Made by a program: the position numbers and the translations under genes. Under the pieces are notes generated by a model. The model saw only the letters and a program-made list of their open reading frames with translations, was not told the DNA's origin and did not search any database. This document shows positions 17,748 through 26,988 of a stretch of 64,000 nucleotides of DNA, one piece after another; position 1 is the stretch's first letter, and the number at the start of each line of letters is the position of its first letter. The stretch spans positions 83,502-147,501 of the forward strand of contig NTLA01000001.1 of the NCBI GenBank assembly GCA_002457435.1, read 5' to 3'. This DNA is from Acidimicrobiales bacterium MED-G01. Lineage in GTDB: Bacteria; Actinomycetota; Acidimicrobiia; Acidimicrobiales; Poriferisodalaceae.

Positions 17748-19013
17748 ATGCGGAGATGGAATACGACACACCCCAATTTGATGGATGCCCATTATTGGTT
17801 GCAGCCGGCGGTTGAGTGTGATTCGGGCATTGCTCAGTTGCATGCTGAAGCACCTTTGGATTGGTTTGAGGAACCCATGCCTGACAATCCTTACCTTCAG
17901 GCTGGGCCTGGATATTGGTGTGTTACGCGTCATGAGGATATAGCGACGATCTCTAGGAATCCCGACACATACAGCTCGGCCCAGGGAATCACCATCACCG
18001 ATACTCCTCCGGAGTTTCTCGAGTTTTTTAGTTCGATGATTGCGATGGATGACCCGCGTCACGCGAGGTTGCGTCGTATCGTGTCAAAGGGTTTCACGCC
18101 CCGCATGCTTGCTGCCCTGGAGGACTCAGTGCAGAGCGTCGCTGTCGGCATCGTCGATGAAATCGCTGAAAGAGGCCAATGTGACTTTGTTACTGACGTT
18201 GCCGCTGCGTTGCCACTCAAAATCGTTTGTGACCTTATGGGAGTGCCTGATTCCGCCTACGAAATGGTCTTCAAAAACACGAACATAATTTTGGGCGTCG
18301 GAGACCCGGAGTTCGCCCCCGAGGGTGTCGATTTCGTGACCGCATTACTTAACGCAGGAGCAGAATTAGCTGAGCTAATGAATGAAGTTGCAGAAGCTAA
18401 GAAGGGTGGAGACGGCGTTGACTTAACGAGTGTGTTAGTTAATGCCGAACTTGAAGGTGACCATCTAGATCAAGCGGATTTGGCAAGCTTCTTCGTGCTG
18501 CTAGTCGTTGCAGGCAATGAAACGACTCGAAACGCGATCTCATGGGGGCTCAAATATCTAACTGACCACCCGGACCAGAGAGCTATTTGGGCGAATGACT
18601 TTGAGGGTATAGCTCCGACCGCAATCGACGAAATAATCAGACTCGCGAGTCCCGTTTCCTATATGCGTCGGACAGTAACCCAGGACACGATCTTGGCGGG
18701 CCACGAGTTGTCAGAAGGAGACAAGGTGGCAATGTTCTATCTCGCCGCCAATCGCGATCCAGCCGTTTTCGATGACCCGTACCATTTCGATGTGCAGCGA
18801 AGCCCGAATTCCCAATGCGGTTTTGGCGGCCCAGGACCTCACTTTTGTTTGGGGGCCCACTTGGCTCGTCGCGAAATCACAGTGATGTTTCGAGAGCTTT
18901 TCGAAAGATTGCCTGACATAACAGCGGTTGGAGAGCCAGATCCTCTTCAGTCCTCGTTTATCCATGGTGTCAAACACCTAGAGGCGGAGTTCACACCGGT
19001 GAGGGCTGGCTGA
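17748..19013 (+). CDS. Cytochrome P450
   Basis: A 421-residue soluble bacterial P450 that hydroxylates small molecules with electrons from ferredoxin. The I-helix oxygen-activation motif is AGNETTR (about residues 258-264), the K-helix E-x-x-R is in DEIIRLASPVSYMRR, and the heme-ligand loop is FGGPGPHFCLG with Cys at about residue 367. It resembles the linalool/cholesterol/steroid CYP groups of actinobacteria (for example CYP125/CYP142-like), an inference from overall pattern only. The stop overlaps the downstream alpha/beta hydrolase start (TGATG), so both are co-translated. No ferredoxin gene is adjacent. Confidence 0.95.
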   Translation: MRRWNTTHPNLMDAHYWLQPAVECDSGIAQLHAEAPLDWFEEPMPDNPYLQAGPGYWCVTRHEDIATISRNPDTYSSAQGITITDTPPEFLEFFSSMIAMDDPRHARLRRIVSKGFTPRMLAALEDSVQSVAVGIVDEIAERGQCDFVTDVAAALPLKIVCDLMGVPDSAYEMVFKNTNIILGVGDPEFAPEGVDFVTALLNAGAELAELMNEVAEAKKGGDGVDLTSVLVNAELEGDHLDQADLASFFVLLVVAGNETTRNAISWGLKYLTDHPDQRAIWANDFEGIAPTAIDEIIRLASPVSYMRRTVTQDTILAGHELSEGDKVAMFYLAANRDPAVFDDPYHFDVQRSPNSQCGFGGPGPHFCLGAHLARREITVMFRELFERLPDITAVGEPDPLQSSFIHGVKHLEAEFTPVRAG

Positions 19014-19903
19014 TGGCTCGGGCCCAGGTCGGAGAAATGGAGCTTGAGTACGAGACCCTCGGGTCACCCGGTGACCCTGCCCTCTTACTCGTGATGGGAC
19101 TAGGCGCCCAGTTAATTCACTGGCCCACAAAGTTTTGCCGAATGCTTGCTGACGGAGGCTTTCGGGTCATCAGATTCGACAACCGAGATTCAGGTTTATC
19201 CACCAAATTAGACGGCGTCGAAGTTGACTTTGTTGCTTTATTAGCAGCCGCGCTTGAAGGTCAGGAGGTGTCTGATACACCGTATGACCTTTCGGATATG
19301 TCCGATGATGCTTTTGGGATTCTCGACGATCTTGGAATAGAGAAAGCCCATATCGTTGGAGCGTCGCTCGGGGGCATGATTGCACAGACCATGGCGATTG
19401 AACGACCCAGTCGGGTGATGTCGCTCACGTCGATCATGTCTGCTACCGGTACCCGAGAAATAATTGATATTCCCGATGATTCACTTACTCTTTTGTTGGC
19501 GCCGGCTCCAGCAGAAAGATCTGCGTATCTGGAATACTCGGCCCAGTACGCTATTTGGTGCAGCAAAAAATACTTCGACGCTGAACTGGCAAAGGAATAC
19601 GCGGCAGCTTCCTATGACCGGAGTCACTATCCAGATGGTTCCGGAAGGCAAATTGCTGCAATGTTGGCGAGCGGGGACCGCGAACCTGATTTAGGGGAAA
19701 TGAACGTCCCAACCTTGGTGATTCATGGTCGAGATGATCGGCTTATCCTGCCACTGTTAGGAGAACGGACTGCCGATGTTATCCCTGGGTCAAATTATTT
19801 GTTGATAAGCGATATGGGCCACGATCTTCCCGAACCACTTTGGCCTGCTGTAGTTGATGCGGTACTTAGCCATCTCAAAAATTCAGTCCCTGAGGATGAG
19901 TAG
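19013..19903 (+). CDS. Alpha/beta hydrolase
   Basis: A 296-residue alpha/beta hydrolase. The nucleophile elbow is GASLGG (Ser about residue 116), the oxyanion region is LVMGLGAQLIHW, the conserved RFDNRDSGLS motif is that of the esterase/epoxide hydrolase group, the acid is in VIHGRDDRL and the His in ISDMGHDLP. The start ATG at 19013 overlaps the P450 stop, so the pair probably acts in sequence, oxidising then hydrolysing one substrate. It is convergent with the LysR gene, 25 bases away. The substrate is unknown. Confidence 0.92.
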   Translation: MARAQVGEMELEYETLGSPGDPALLLVMGLGAQLIHWPTKFCRMLADGGFRVIRFDNRDSGLSTKLDGVEVDFVALLAAALEGQEVSDTPYDLSDMSDDAFGILDDLGIEKAHIVGASLGGMIAQTMAIERPSRVMSLTSIMSATGTREIIDIPDDSLTLLLAPAPAERSAYLEYSAQYAIWCSKKYFDAELAKEYAAASYDRSHYPDGSGRQIAAMLASGDREPDLGEMNVPTLVIHGRDDRLILPLLGERTADVIPGSNYLLISDMGHDLPEPLWPAVVDAVLSHLKNSVPEDE

Positions 19904-19928
19904 ATTCCTAAATTCTTGAGGTAGCTGG

Positions 19929-20834
19929 TTACGTTCTCTTTGAATCACCGGTTCGAGTTGTTTGTTGTAGAAGCGCTGACACGAGTTCCGAAGCGGCTGG
20001 GTTGACCAGGTTGCTGTCTCGGGTGGCAGCAACCAATGCACGTTTAAGGAGAGGCGTTTTCTGAACGGGGGTGAGAGAAGCTGGAGGTCGTTCGGCTTGG
20101 ATACGGGGGAGCACGGTCCAGCCCATACCTATCAGAACCATCTCGCTAAGTACTTCTGGTTGGTTGGACTCGGCGACAACAGAAAATGTTGATCCAGCCG
20201 ACCTAAGAGCCTCGCCGATTAGCTCCCTTGTCAAAGAGCCTGTTGGAAAGGTCACCCAAGGTCCCCATTCCTGTGGCCCAGAAGGTCTCGCGCCGGGTGG
20301 AGCGTAAACGTAGAGATCTTCCTCCAACAGCGCAACACTGGAGAAGTTCGGATCTTGGGGGGAGACACAAACACACAGATCCAAGTCACCGCTGGTAAGG
20401 CCGTCCAAAAGCTGGCTAGAGGGACCCACAGTGACGTGCAGATCTAACTGTGGTCTGTCCTCTCTGAACCTTCGTAAGGTCTCTCCGAAATGATCGACCG
20501 CCGCAGCATCAATCATCCCCACGCGGAGTTTGCCGGCGGAACCGGCACGAATTCGGTCACTCCATCCGGAGAGATCGCTCGTCAATGCAAGTATTCGCCG
20601 TGCGTGTTCAGTGATTTCAGCCGTAGAGGATGCTGGTACTCGCCGCCGCCCGTTCCAGCTGAATAATTCGATCCCTAGTCGGCGTTGAAGCTCAGCTAAT
20701 CCTTGGGAAAGTGCAGATTGGCTCACACCGAGGGCTTTCGCAGCGCTTGCCCACGTGGGGCTTTCTTGAACAGCAACTAGATACTGCAGTTGGGTTATAG
20801 AAATATCAGGAAGCGAGGAATGAGCCGGAGTCAT
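19929..20834 (-). CDS. LysR-family transcriptional regulator
   Basis: A 301-residue LysR regulator. The N-terminal winged helix-turn-helix is clear (ITQLQYLVAVQESPTWASAA, then ALGVSQSALSQGLAELQRRLG), followed by a linker helix and a periplasmic-binding-protein-like effector domain from about residue 95 (GKLRVGMIDAAAVDHFG). It is divergent from the inositol-phosphate-synthase-like gene, with a 79-base gap holding a 7-base inverted repeat (20865-20893). It probably regulates that gene and represses itself. The ligand is unknown. The start ATG at 20834 fits the usual distance to the helix-turn-helix. Confidence 0.93.
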   Translation of the reverse strand: MTPAHSSLPDISITQLQYLVAVQESPTWASAAKALGVSQSALSQGLAELQRRLGIELFSWNGRRRVPASSTAEITEHARRILALTSDLSGWSDRIRAGSAGKLRVGMIDAAAVDHFGETLRRFREDRPQLDLHVTVGPSSQLLDGLTSGDLDLCVCVSPQDPNFSSVALLEEDLYVYAPPGARPSGPQEWGPWVTFPTGSLTRELIGEALRSAGSTFSVVAESNQPEVLSEMVLIGMGWTVLPRIQAERPPASLTPVQKTPLLKRALVAATRDSNLVNPAASELVSALLQQTTRTGDSKRT

Positions 20835-20864
20835 TAGATAACCATCACGAAACTAAAGATTAGA

Positions 20865-20893
20865 ATTACTTAACTTAAAGGTACAAAAGTAAT
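20865..20893. promoter_or_regulatory. Candidate LysR operator
   Basis: ATTACTT (20865-20871) and AAGTAAT (20887-20893) are perfect inverted arms separated by 15 bases in the LysR/ino1-like divergent gap. The overall span and AT-rich centre fit a LysR recognition site. A TATAAC hexamer (20893-20898) overlaps the right arm and could be the -10 of the rightward gene. Confidence 0.5.
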
Positions 20894-20913
20894 ATAACAC
20901 TTATGATTCAAGT

Positions 20914-22215
20914 ATGACTTCAGCCAATATTGCGCCCGCTACTGGAAAACTGGGTGTTCTCACCCCCGGAATGGGGGCCGTCGCAACCACCTTTATCGCC
21001 GGAGTGCTGGCCGCCCGGCAAGGCCTAGCCGCGCCGATTGGCTCCGTATCACAGATGGCGCACATTCGTCTTGGGAAGAAAGACGATGTTCGAAATCCTT
21101 TAATAAGGGACTTCGTTCCCTTGGCAGGACTCGATGACCTTGTTTTCGGGGGGTGGGATCCCATAACCCCTAATGCCTTAGAAGGAGCTCAGACGGCAGG
21201 AGTTCTTGAAGAACGAGACCTCGCTGCGATCTCAGGAGAGCTCGAAGGCATCGTCGCAATGGACGCAGTCTTCGACCAGAAATGGGTAAAGAAACTCGAC
21301 GGCAATCGCGTTAAGGCGTTGGACTCAAAATTGGATCAAGCCCAAGCGCTAATGGCGGATATCGAACAGTTCCGGACCGACAACGACTGCGATCGCTTGG
21401 TCATGGTGTGGTGCGGCTCCACGGAGGCGTACCAAGAGGCAAGTAGTGCCCATGAAACCCTCGAAGCATTTGAAGCAGCGCTCGAAGCAAATGATGAAAA
21501 TATTTCACCGAGTCAGATTTACGCGTACGCAGCACTTATGAGCGATGTTCCCTTCGCTAACGGAGCGCCCAACCTGAGCGTTGACCTTCCATGCATGATT
21601 GAGTTAGCTGAGCGTCGCGGTATTCCAATCGCCGGTAAAGATTTCAAGACCGGCCAGACCCTGATGAAAACGCTTGTAGCACCCGGTCTCAAGGCGCGAA
21701 TGCTCGGACTGCGAGGATGGTACAGCACAAATATTTTGGGCAACCGAGACGGCGAAGTGCTTGACGATCCAGAGAACTTCAAAACGAAAGAAGTATCGAA
21801 ACTGGGAGTTCTCGACACCATCCTCCAACCCGAGGTATACCCCGAGCTTTACGGCAATATCGACCATGTAGTGCGAATCAACTACTACCCACCTCGCGGC
21901 GACAATAAAGAAGGCTGGGACAACATCGATATCTTCGGATGGCTTGGATATCCGATGCAGATCAAAATCGACTTCTTGTGTCGTGATTCGATTCTCGCAG
22001 CACCAATCGTGCTTGACCTCGCTCTATTTCTGGATTTAGCGCAAAGAGCCGGTGAATCGGGTGTTCAAGAATGGTTGTCGTTCTACCTGAAAGCGCCACA
22101 ATCAGGCAGCGCGTCAGGCCCTGAACATGACATCTTTATTCAACAGACCAAACTTAAAAACACGCTTCGCGAGTGGATGGGCGAGGAACCCGTCACTCAT
22201 TCCGAAGCCGGCTAG
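20914..22215 (+). CDS. ino1: Myo-inositol-1-phosphate synthase family protein
   Basis: A 433-residue NAD-dependent isomerase family member that converts glucose 6-phosphate to inositol phosphate. Recognised from the core motifs GKDFKTGQTLMKT (about residues 243-255), WYSTNILGNRDGEVLDDP (about 269-286) and DIFGWLGYPMQIKIDFLCRDSILAAP (about 341-366), which carry the catalytic lysines and the NAD/phosphate contacts. The N-terminal NAD loop is GVLTPGMGAV. It resembles the long form of the family rather than the short actinobacterial one of mycothiol synthesis. It is divergently paired with a LysR regulator, unusual for a biosynthetic inositol synthase, so a different substrate or a catabolic link is possible. 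Confidence 0.85.
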   Translation: MTSANIAPATGKLGVLTPGMGAVATTFIAGVLAARQGLAAPIGSVSQMAHIRLGKKDDVRNPLIRDFVPLAGLDDLVFGGWDPITPNALEGAQTAGVLEERDLAAISGELEGIVAMDAVFDQKWVKKLDGNRVKALDSKLDQAQALMADIEQFRTDNDCDRLVMVWCGSTEAYQEASSAHETLEAFEAALEANDENISPSQIYAYAALMSDVPFANGAPNLSVDLPCMIELAERRGIPIAGKDFKTGQTLMKTLVAPGLKARMLGLRGWYSTNILGNRDGEVLDDPENFKTKEVSKLGVLDTILQPEVYPELYGNIDHVVRINYYPPRGDNKEGWDNIDIFGWLGYPMQIKIDFLCRDSILAAPIVLDLALFLDLAQRAGESGVQEWLSFYLKAPQSGSASGPEHDIFIQQTKLKNTLREWMGEEPVTHSEAG

Positions 22216-22255
22216 CTCAAGTCACGCCACCAGAATCAGGGTCATCAACGAGTAT

Positions 22256-23329
22256 TCAGGATCGTCGGCTGTCGGTTTCTCGTAGCTCGTTCAACATCGA
22301 GGTCAACAAACTGGCGTCGTCCGCGTTGTTTACGGGAATACTGAACTCCATGCGATCAATCAAACTGCCGAATCGCGCACTCAACAAGGAAGCTATATTT
22401 TCGTAAGTGCCGACGGTGGCAATCGTGTGGAACATTTCGTCATCGACTAACGCCGGAATCTCATCCCACCTTTGTTCTCGAGACAGAGATGCTGCCTGGT
22501 CGACCTGGTCACCCCAACCATGAACCTCAAAGGCCGCCTTATAGGCAGGTGTTGATAGATAAAATCCCACTCGTGCCCTAACGCTTTCAGCAACAGTTTC
22601 CAGACTGATCTCATCTTGGGCTGTTGCAACCAATGGTTTCATGCACCAGTCAATGCTTTTGGGGTTTCGCTGAGTTCTGACAGCGCCGCGCTCTACAGCA
22701 GGAACCATTACCTCCTCAATGAACTTCGGTGAACAAACGGGATGCAACCGTATCCCGTCCGCAACTTCCCCAACGACCCCACACATATTGGTGTTAATAG
22801 CGGAAATATGAACCGGAATGTCTGGATGATCGATGGGGCCAGGATCAAAGAGTGGGACCATCAAATCCAACTTGTAGTGATCCCCGTCATGCCTAAGCGG
22901 CTCTTGATATTGCCAGCAACGCCACACAGCTTTCATCGCCAATATGTAATCTCGCATACGTGGCGCGGGAGCCGTCCATTCCATCCCATACCTGCGTCGA
23001 ATATGGCCGCGCACTTGTGAGCCCAGTCCCAGAATGAGCCGCCCTCCCGATGCTTTCTGAAGTGTCCAAGCAGACATGGCTGTAATGGTTGGTGATCGTG
23101 GGAACGCCATCGCGACTGATGTCGCAAGGTCCAACTGTTCTGTAGTTACCGAAGCGAGTGCAAGCTGTTGATATGGGTCATCTTTGCACTCCTCAACTGC
23201 TATCCCGTCGTAACCCAGACTTTCAATCTGCGCGGCTCCCTCGGCAATGGTTCGGATATCAAGTGGAGTGTCGGGTTCTCGAAGTCCGGGATCGACTTTG
23301 CCTAGCGGAATCATTGTTTCGCATCTCAT
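22256..23329 (-). CDS. LLM-class F420-dependent oxidoreductase
   Basis: A 357-residue luciferase-like monooxygenase-fold enzyme, probably using reduced F420. The TIM-barrel signatures are GYDGIAVEECKDDPYQQLALA, LDLATSVAMAFPRSPTITAMSAW, LQKASGGRLILGLGSQV and the IPVHISAINTNMCGVVGEVADG segment. These match the MSMEG_2256-like group of F420 enzymes as I remember it. Its start (ATG 23329) overlaps the stop of the upstream hydroxyacid dehydrogenase gene by 4 bases, so the two are one operon. The substrate is unknown; co-occurrence with a 2-hydroxyacid dehydrogenase suggests oxidation of an alcohol or ketone intermediate. Confidence 0.9.
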   Translation of the reverse strand: MRCETMIPLGKVDPGLREPDTPLDIRTIAEGAAQIESLGYDGIAVEECKDDPYQQLALASVTTEQLDLATSVAMAFPRSPTITAMSAWTLQKASGGRLILGLGSQVRGHIRRRYGMEWTAPAPRMRDYILAMKAVWRCWQYQEPLRHDGDHYKLDLMVPLFDPGPIDHPDIPVHISAINTNMCGVVGEVADGIRLHPVCSPKFIEEVMVPAVERGAVRTQRNPKSIDWCMKPLVATAQDEISLETVAESVRARVGFYLSTPAYKAAFEVHGWGDQVDQAASLSREQRWDEIPALVDDEMFHTIATVGTYENIASLLSARFGSLIDRMEFSIPVNNADDASLLTSMLNELRETDSRRS

Positions 23330-24330
23330 TTCCGGATCTCCAATCGCAATTCTCGGCCTTCCAGATAAGCGTTTAACTGTTCGATAAAAACATCATCGCC
23401 GCGTCTCATTATCCCCGATCCGGCCCCCGCAATATGAGATGTGAGAGTAACTGCGCCGTGGCTCCAAAGAGGGCTGGACGGGTCTAGTGGTTCGATGTCG
23501 AATACATCCAATATCGCCTTCAGGGACCTGCCGGAATCGAGGGCATCAAGAAGATCACCTGTGTCGACTACCGGCCCTCTGGAGACATTGACAAGAACCG
23601 ACTCAGGCTTCATTTGGTCTAAGAAATTTTTGGCGACCAATCCTCGAGTTTCATCAGTCAAAGGGCAGGCAACAATGACCACGTCTGCTGACGGTAAAAC
23701 CCCGTCAAGTTCGTCCATCGTGATCATGTGGTCTGCTCGAGTATCTTCTACGGCTGTTCGTCGCGCGCCAATCACCTCAACTCCAAATGGTCGTGCTCGC
23801 TTGGCGATTTCTCCTCCTATCGACCCGAAACCGATAATCAGCCAAGTCGCCCCGTTGATTTCAACCCAGCCCTTCTGATTCCAGGTGCCGTTCCTCTGAT
23901 CGTCACTGCGTTGGGTCCAACCATGCACAACGTTCATGATGGCTGCCATCGTGTACTCCGCCACGCCTGCGTTCGGCGAATCGCTATTACTTAGACGAAT
24001 TCCAGCCGAAAGGATTTTTTGAAGGGGTGGAGCATCCGCGCCCGCGAGACAAGACTGAACCCACTCGACAGTCTGAGATTCGACTAGAGCCTCAGCAAAC
24101 AGAACAAAGTCAGATGCGGCCATGCCAGTCGAAGTCGCCGCGAACAACAAGTCGATTGGTATCCAGGCGACCTCTGGTCTGTAGTCCGATTCGGCTACTG
24201 CTGACCCATCTGAGTGGGTGACCCCAGAAGAGGACCAACAGAGGACATCAAACTCGTGGGGCGAGCTCTCAAGGCGAGAATGGATCCTTTCGTAAGCAGT
24301 GAGAGGAATAAGAACCTGACGCTTGGACAT
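23326..24330 (-). CDS. D-2-hydroxyacid dehydrogenase
   Basis: A 334-residue NAD(P)-dependent dehydrogenase that interconverts 2-oxo and D-2-hydroxy acids. The coenzyme motif is GFGSIGGEIAKRARPFG (about residues 164-180), and the catalytic residues are Arg in NVSRGPVVDTGDLLDAL, Glu in FDIEPLDPSSPLW and His in TSHIAGAG. All are intact. It is the first gene of a leftward operon with the LLM oxidoreductase and is divergent from an MFS transporter, with almost no spacing. Start ATG at 24330. The specific acid is not evident. Confidence 0.93.
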   Translation of the reverse strand: MSKRQVLIPLTAYERIHSRLESSPHEFDVLCWSSSGVTHSDGSAVAESDYRPEVAWIPIDLLFAATSTGMAASDFVLFAEALVESQTVEWVQSCLAGADAPPLQKILSAGIRLSNSDSPNAGVAEYTMAAIMNVVHGWTQRSDDQRNGTWNQKGWVEINGATWLIIGFGSIGGEIAKRARPFGVEVIGARRTAVEDTRADHMITMDELDGVLPSADVVIVACPLTDETRGLVAKNFLDQMKPESVLVNVSRGPVVDTGDLLDALDSGRSLKAILDVFDIEPLDPSSPLWSHGAVTLTSHIAGAGSGIMRRGDDVFIEQLNAYLEGRELRLEIRK

Positions 24331-24355
24331 AGCCGATCAGCGTAGGGTGCAAGCT

Positions 24356-25558
24356 GTGCCGGTGCCTGATGATTCAACTAATTCGTCGACACCGTTGGAC
24401 ACCCTGCTACTCATCGCCGTTCTGGTGTCCACAATGGCACTAGGTGCTTTCCCGATCGTTGGAACGGCCGTGGTGGCTAATGCTCTCGCCGAAGATTTAA
24501 AAATGTCGCTCACCCTGTTTGGCGCAGGAGTAGCCGTGAACACGCTCTTCGGCGCCGTATTTGCTCCTCCGTCTGGTCGGTTCAGTGACCGCTACGGCGG
24601 AAAGTGGTCTTGTGTACTAGTGCTGATTTCATCGGGTGTTGGTCTATTAATCCTGGCGTGCGCGACCTCGGCTTCGATTCTGATCCTCGGTCTATTCGTC
24701 TCGAGTTACGGACAGGGAGCTTGTAATCCGGCAACCAACAAACTGGTCGGAGAAAGAGCCGCTCCTGGTCGCCGAGGAACTATGACGGGCATCAAACAAT
24801 CGGGAGTTCAGCTGGGAATCCTGTTAGGAGGATTCACTCTTCCCGCATTGAGTATTTGGCTCAACTGGCGGGTTGCTATAGGGCTCTACGCCGTCGCAGC
24901 ACTGATAGCTGCTGTCCTCACTGCAGTAGCTCTCCCTGACAGCCGGACGCGAGTGACACCAAACCCGAGAGCTCCCGAGACCTCATCCACAATCGAGCTC
25001 CCGCGCGCTGTCTCGCTCCTGGCGCTATACGCCCTATGCATGGGATGTGTTGTTGGAGGGGTTGGGCGCTACACAGTTCTCTTCGCAGAAAATGCGTTGG
25101 GCATGTCAAATGTGACGGCTGGACTTGTAGCCGGCCTGCCCGGGGGGATCGCAATCGGTACTCGAATTATCTGGGCTCATCTCGCAGAACACCGAATAAA
25201 ACCCCCTGTCGCACTAGCCGTCCAGTCCTCGTTGACAGCGCTCGTCATGGCCATGCTTTTGATTGCGGTGGCTGTGGGTTCTTGGATCATGTGGCCGGTC
25301 GCTGTGCTTTCCGCGGTCGGCTTAAACGCCTGGAATGCGGTCGCGATGTTGTACGTGATTGTTGGTGTACCGCAGCAAACATCTGGCCGAGCTAGTGGTC
25401 GAGTCGTAATGGGTTTCATGGTCGGTCTGACTATCGGGGGGTTCTTCACTGGCCTGGCCGCCGACGTAACCGGAGGATACGAAACAGCATGGGCCTCGCT
25501 TTTTGTTCTGTCGGTCATAGCGACATTTCTGGCCCGGAAGAGCGGTAGAGATGAGTAG
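24356..25558 (+). CDS. MFS transporter
   Basis: A 400-residue major facilitator with about 12 hydrophobic segments. The loop 2-3 motif reads GRFSDRYGGKW, the MFS signature, and the ATSASILILGLFVSSYGQGACNPATNKL helix is typical of the CynX/NarK-like drug or anion transporters. Its start is uncertain: the frame is open to a TTG at 24323, which overlaps the divergent dehydrogenase; I prefer GTG 24356. The gene ends 15 bases before the convergent LLM monooxygenase. It may import the substrate of the flanking oxidation enzymes. Transport direction and substrate cannot be inferred. Confidence 0.9.
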   Translation: MPVPDDSTNSSTPLDTLLLIAVLVSTMALGAFPIVGTAVVANALAEDLKMSLTLFGAGVAVNTLFGAVFAPPSGRFSDRYGGKWSCVLVLISSGVGLLILACATSASILILGLFVSSYGQGACNPATNKLVGERAAPGRRGTMTGIKQSGVQLGILLGGFTLPALSIWLNWRVAIGLYAVAALIAAVLTAVALPDSRTRVTPNPRAPETSSTIELPRAVSLLALYALCMGCVVGGVGRYTVLFAENALGMSNVTAGLVAGLPGGIAIGTRIIWAHLAEHRIKPPVALAVQSSLTALVMAMLLIAVAVGSWIMWPVAVLSAVGLNAWNAVAMLYVIVGVPQQTSGRASGRVVMGFMVGLTIGGFFTGLAADVTGGYETAWASLFVLSVIATFLARKSGRDE

Positions 25559-25572
25559 GGTCGATTTTTGAA

Positions 25573-26931
25573 TCAAAAGCGAAAAGCAGCGGCCGGGTGG
25601 CTTGATGGAAGCCGATCTTGACCAAAGAGCTTGTTTCTTAGACTTCCTGCAACGTATTCGCTTTGAACGAGCCCTCGCTCCTGAAGAATGGGCACTACTC
25701 CCTCGACGAAGTCAACGAAAGTTCCCGGCGTGACCGTGTAGGTCAGATTGAACCCATCTAGCCCAGCGTTAAAGCGTCTCTCCAACTCATTTGCAACCTG
25801 TTCATCTGACCCTGTCAGCCAAGCCCCGGCTAAATTCGACTTAATCAAATCACCCATCGTCCTCGTGCCCGGCGGTGCTGAATCCAAGAGATTCTTTATG
25901 AATCCTTGAACTCGTTCCGTCTGAAAGGTCTCTAGCGGTTGATCTGGATCAATATCGCCGAGGTCCACACCGAGGTTTCCGCTTATGTGAGCTAAACCGG
26001 CTTCAACCGACAGGCTTTCTTCGTACTCCGCGCGCATAGCCAAAGCTTCAGCTTCTGTTCCGCCGACGATGGGAGCCACCCCACCAATCAATTTAACGTC
26101 GGCGCTAGACCTTCCACATAAATGAGCTCGTTGATGCAGATCCGCAGCTATCGCTTCCCCACTGCGCGAAGAGCCCACAACGAAAATGCACTCGGCCTGC
26201 CGAGCAGCGAATGTTCGGCCACGTTCCGACATGCCGGCCTGAAACAGTACCGGTGTTCGTTGAACGGAAGGAGAGGACAGATGAGGCCCAGCTACCTGAA
26301 AATAGTGGCCGTGATGATTGATCTCGCGAACCCGATCGGGCTCCACGTAAACACGACGCTCCGGATCATTAACCACGGCGTCATCCGCCCAACTTCCCTC
26401 CAGAAGCTTGTATATGACCTCCAAATATTCCTCAGCTCGCGAATATCGTTCTTCGTGGGACGGTAAACCGTCGAAACCGAGGTTGCTACCGGCGTTGGGC
26501 AAATATGAAGTAACAACATTCCAGGCGACCCGACCTTCGGTCAGGTGATCCAAAGTCGAAAGTTGACGAGCAAAAGTGAACGGATGTGCCTGCAACACAG
26601 AACTAGTAAAAGCAAAACCGAGATGCTCTGTTACCGACGCCATGGCCGGGATCAGAAGCATCGGGTCATTGACCGGTACCTGCATTGCCTCCCGGAACGA
26701 GGTGCTTGTTCCACCTTTGTAGTTGTCGTAAAGACCAATCACGTCAGCGAGAAAAATAGTGTCCAGGCAGCCCTTCTCAGCAATGCGCGCTAACTCCAAC
26801 CACGGTTCCAAGGAATTGAAGTCAGTTTGGCGAGTGTCGCCCCTGGTCCACATCCCTTGTTGGATGTGGCTCACACAGTTCATCGTGAAAGCGTTTAACA
26901 TCATCCGCCTGGGTGGTGAAACCGCGGTCAT
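25573..26931 (-). CDS. NtaA/SnaA/DszA family FMNH2-dependent monooxygenase
   Basis: A 452-residue LLM-fold monooxygenase. The NtaA/DszA group hydroxylates, or cleaves C-S or C-N bonds of, nitrilotriacetate, sulfones, pristinamycin and similar compounds with FMNH2 from a separate reductase. Characteristic segments are RMMLNAFTMNCVSHIQQGMW, AEKGCLDTIFLADV, LGFAFTSSVLQAHPFTFARQLSTLDHL, GRVAWNVVTSYLPNAG and VLFQAGMSERGRTFAARQAE. I prefer ATG 26931 over the TTG at 26958; ATG 26904 is possible. It is divergent from the phytanoyl-CoA-type dioxygenase. The only flavin reductase in the window is at 62230, 36 kb away. Confidence 0.92.
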   Translation of the reverse strand: MTAVSPPRRMMLNAFTMNCVSHIQQGMWTRGDTRQTDFNSLEPWLELARIAEKGCLDTIFLADVIGLYDNYKGGTSTSFREAMQVPVNDPMLLIPAMASVTEHLGFAFTSSVLQAHPFTFARQLSTLDHLTEGRVAWNVVTSYLPNAGSNLGFDGLPSHEERYSRAEEYLEVIYKLLEGSWADDAVVNDPERRVYVEPDRVREINHHGHYFQVAGPHLSSPSVQRTPVLFQAGMSERGRTFAARQAECIFVVGSSRSGEAIAADLHQRAHLCGRSSADVKLIGGVAPIVGGTEAEALAMRAEYEESLSVEAGLAHISGNLGVDLGDIDPDQPLETFQTERVQGFIKNLLDSAPPGTRTMGDLIKSNLAGAWLTGSDEQVANELERRFNAGLDGFNLTYTVTPGTFVDFVEGVVPILQERGLVQSEYVAGSLRNKLFGQDRLPSSHPAAAFRF

Positions 26932-26988
26932 AACGCCCAGTCTCGCAGGAAAGTGCAAACGGTGTCCTCAAGCTGCAAGAATCGTCGT

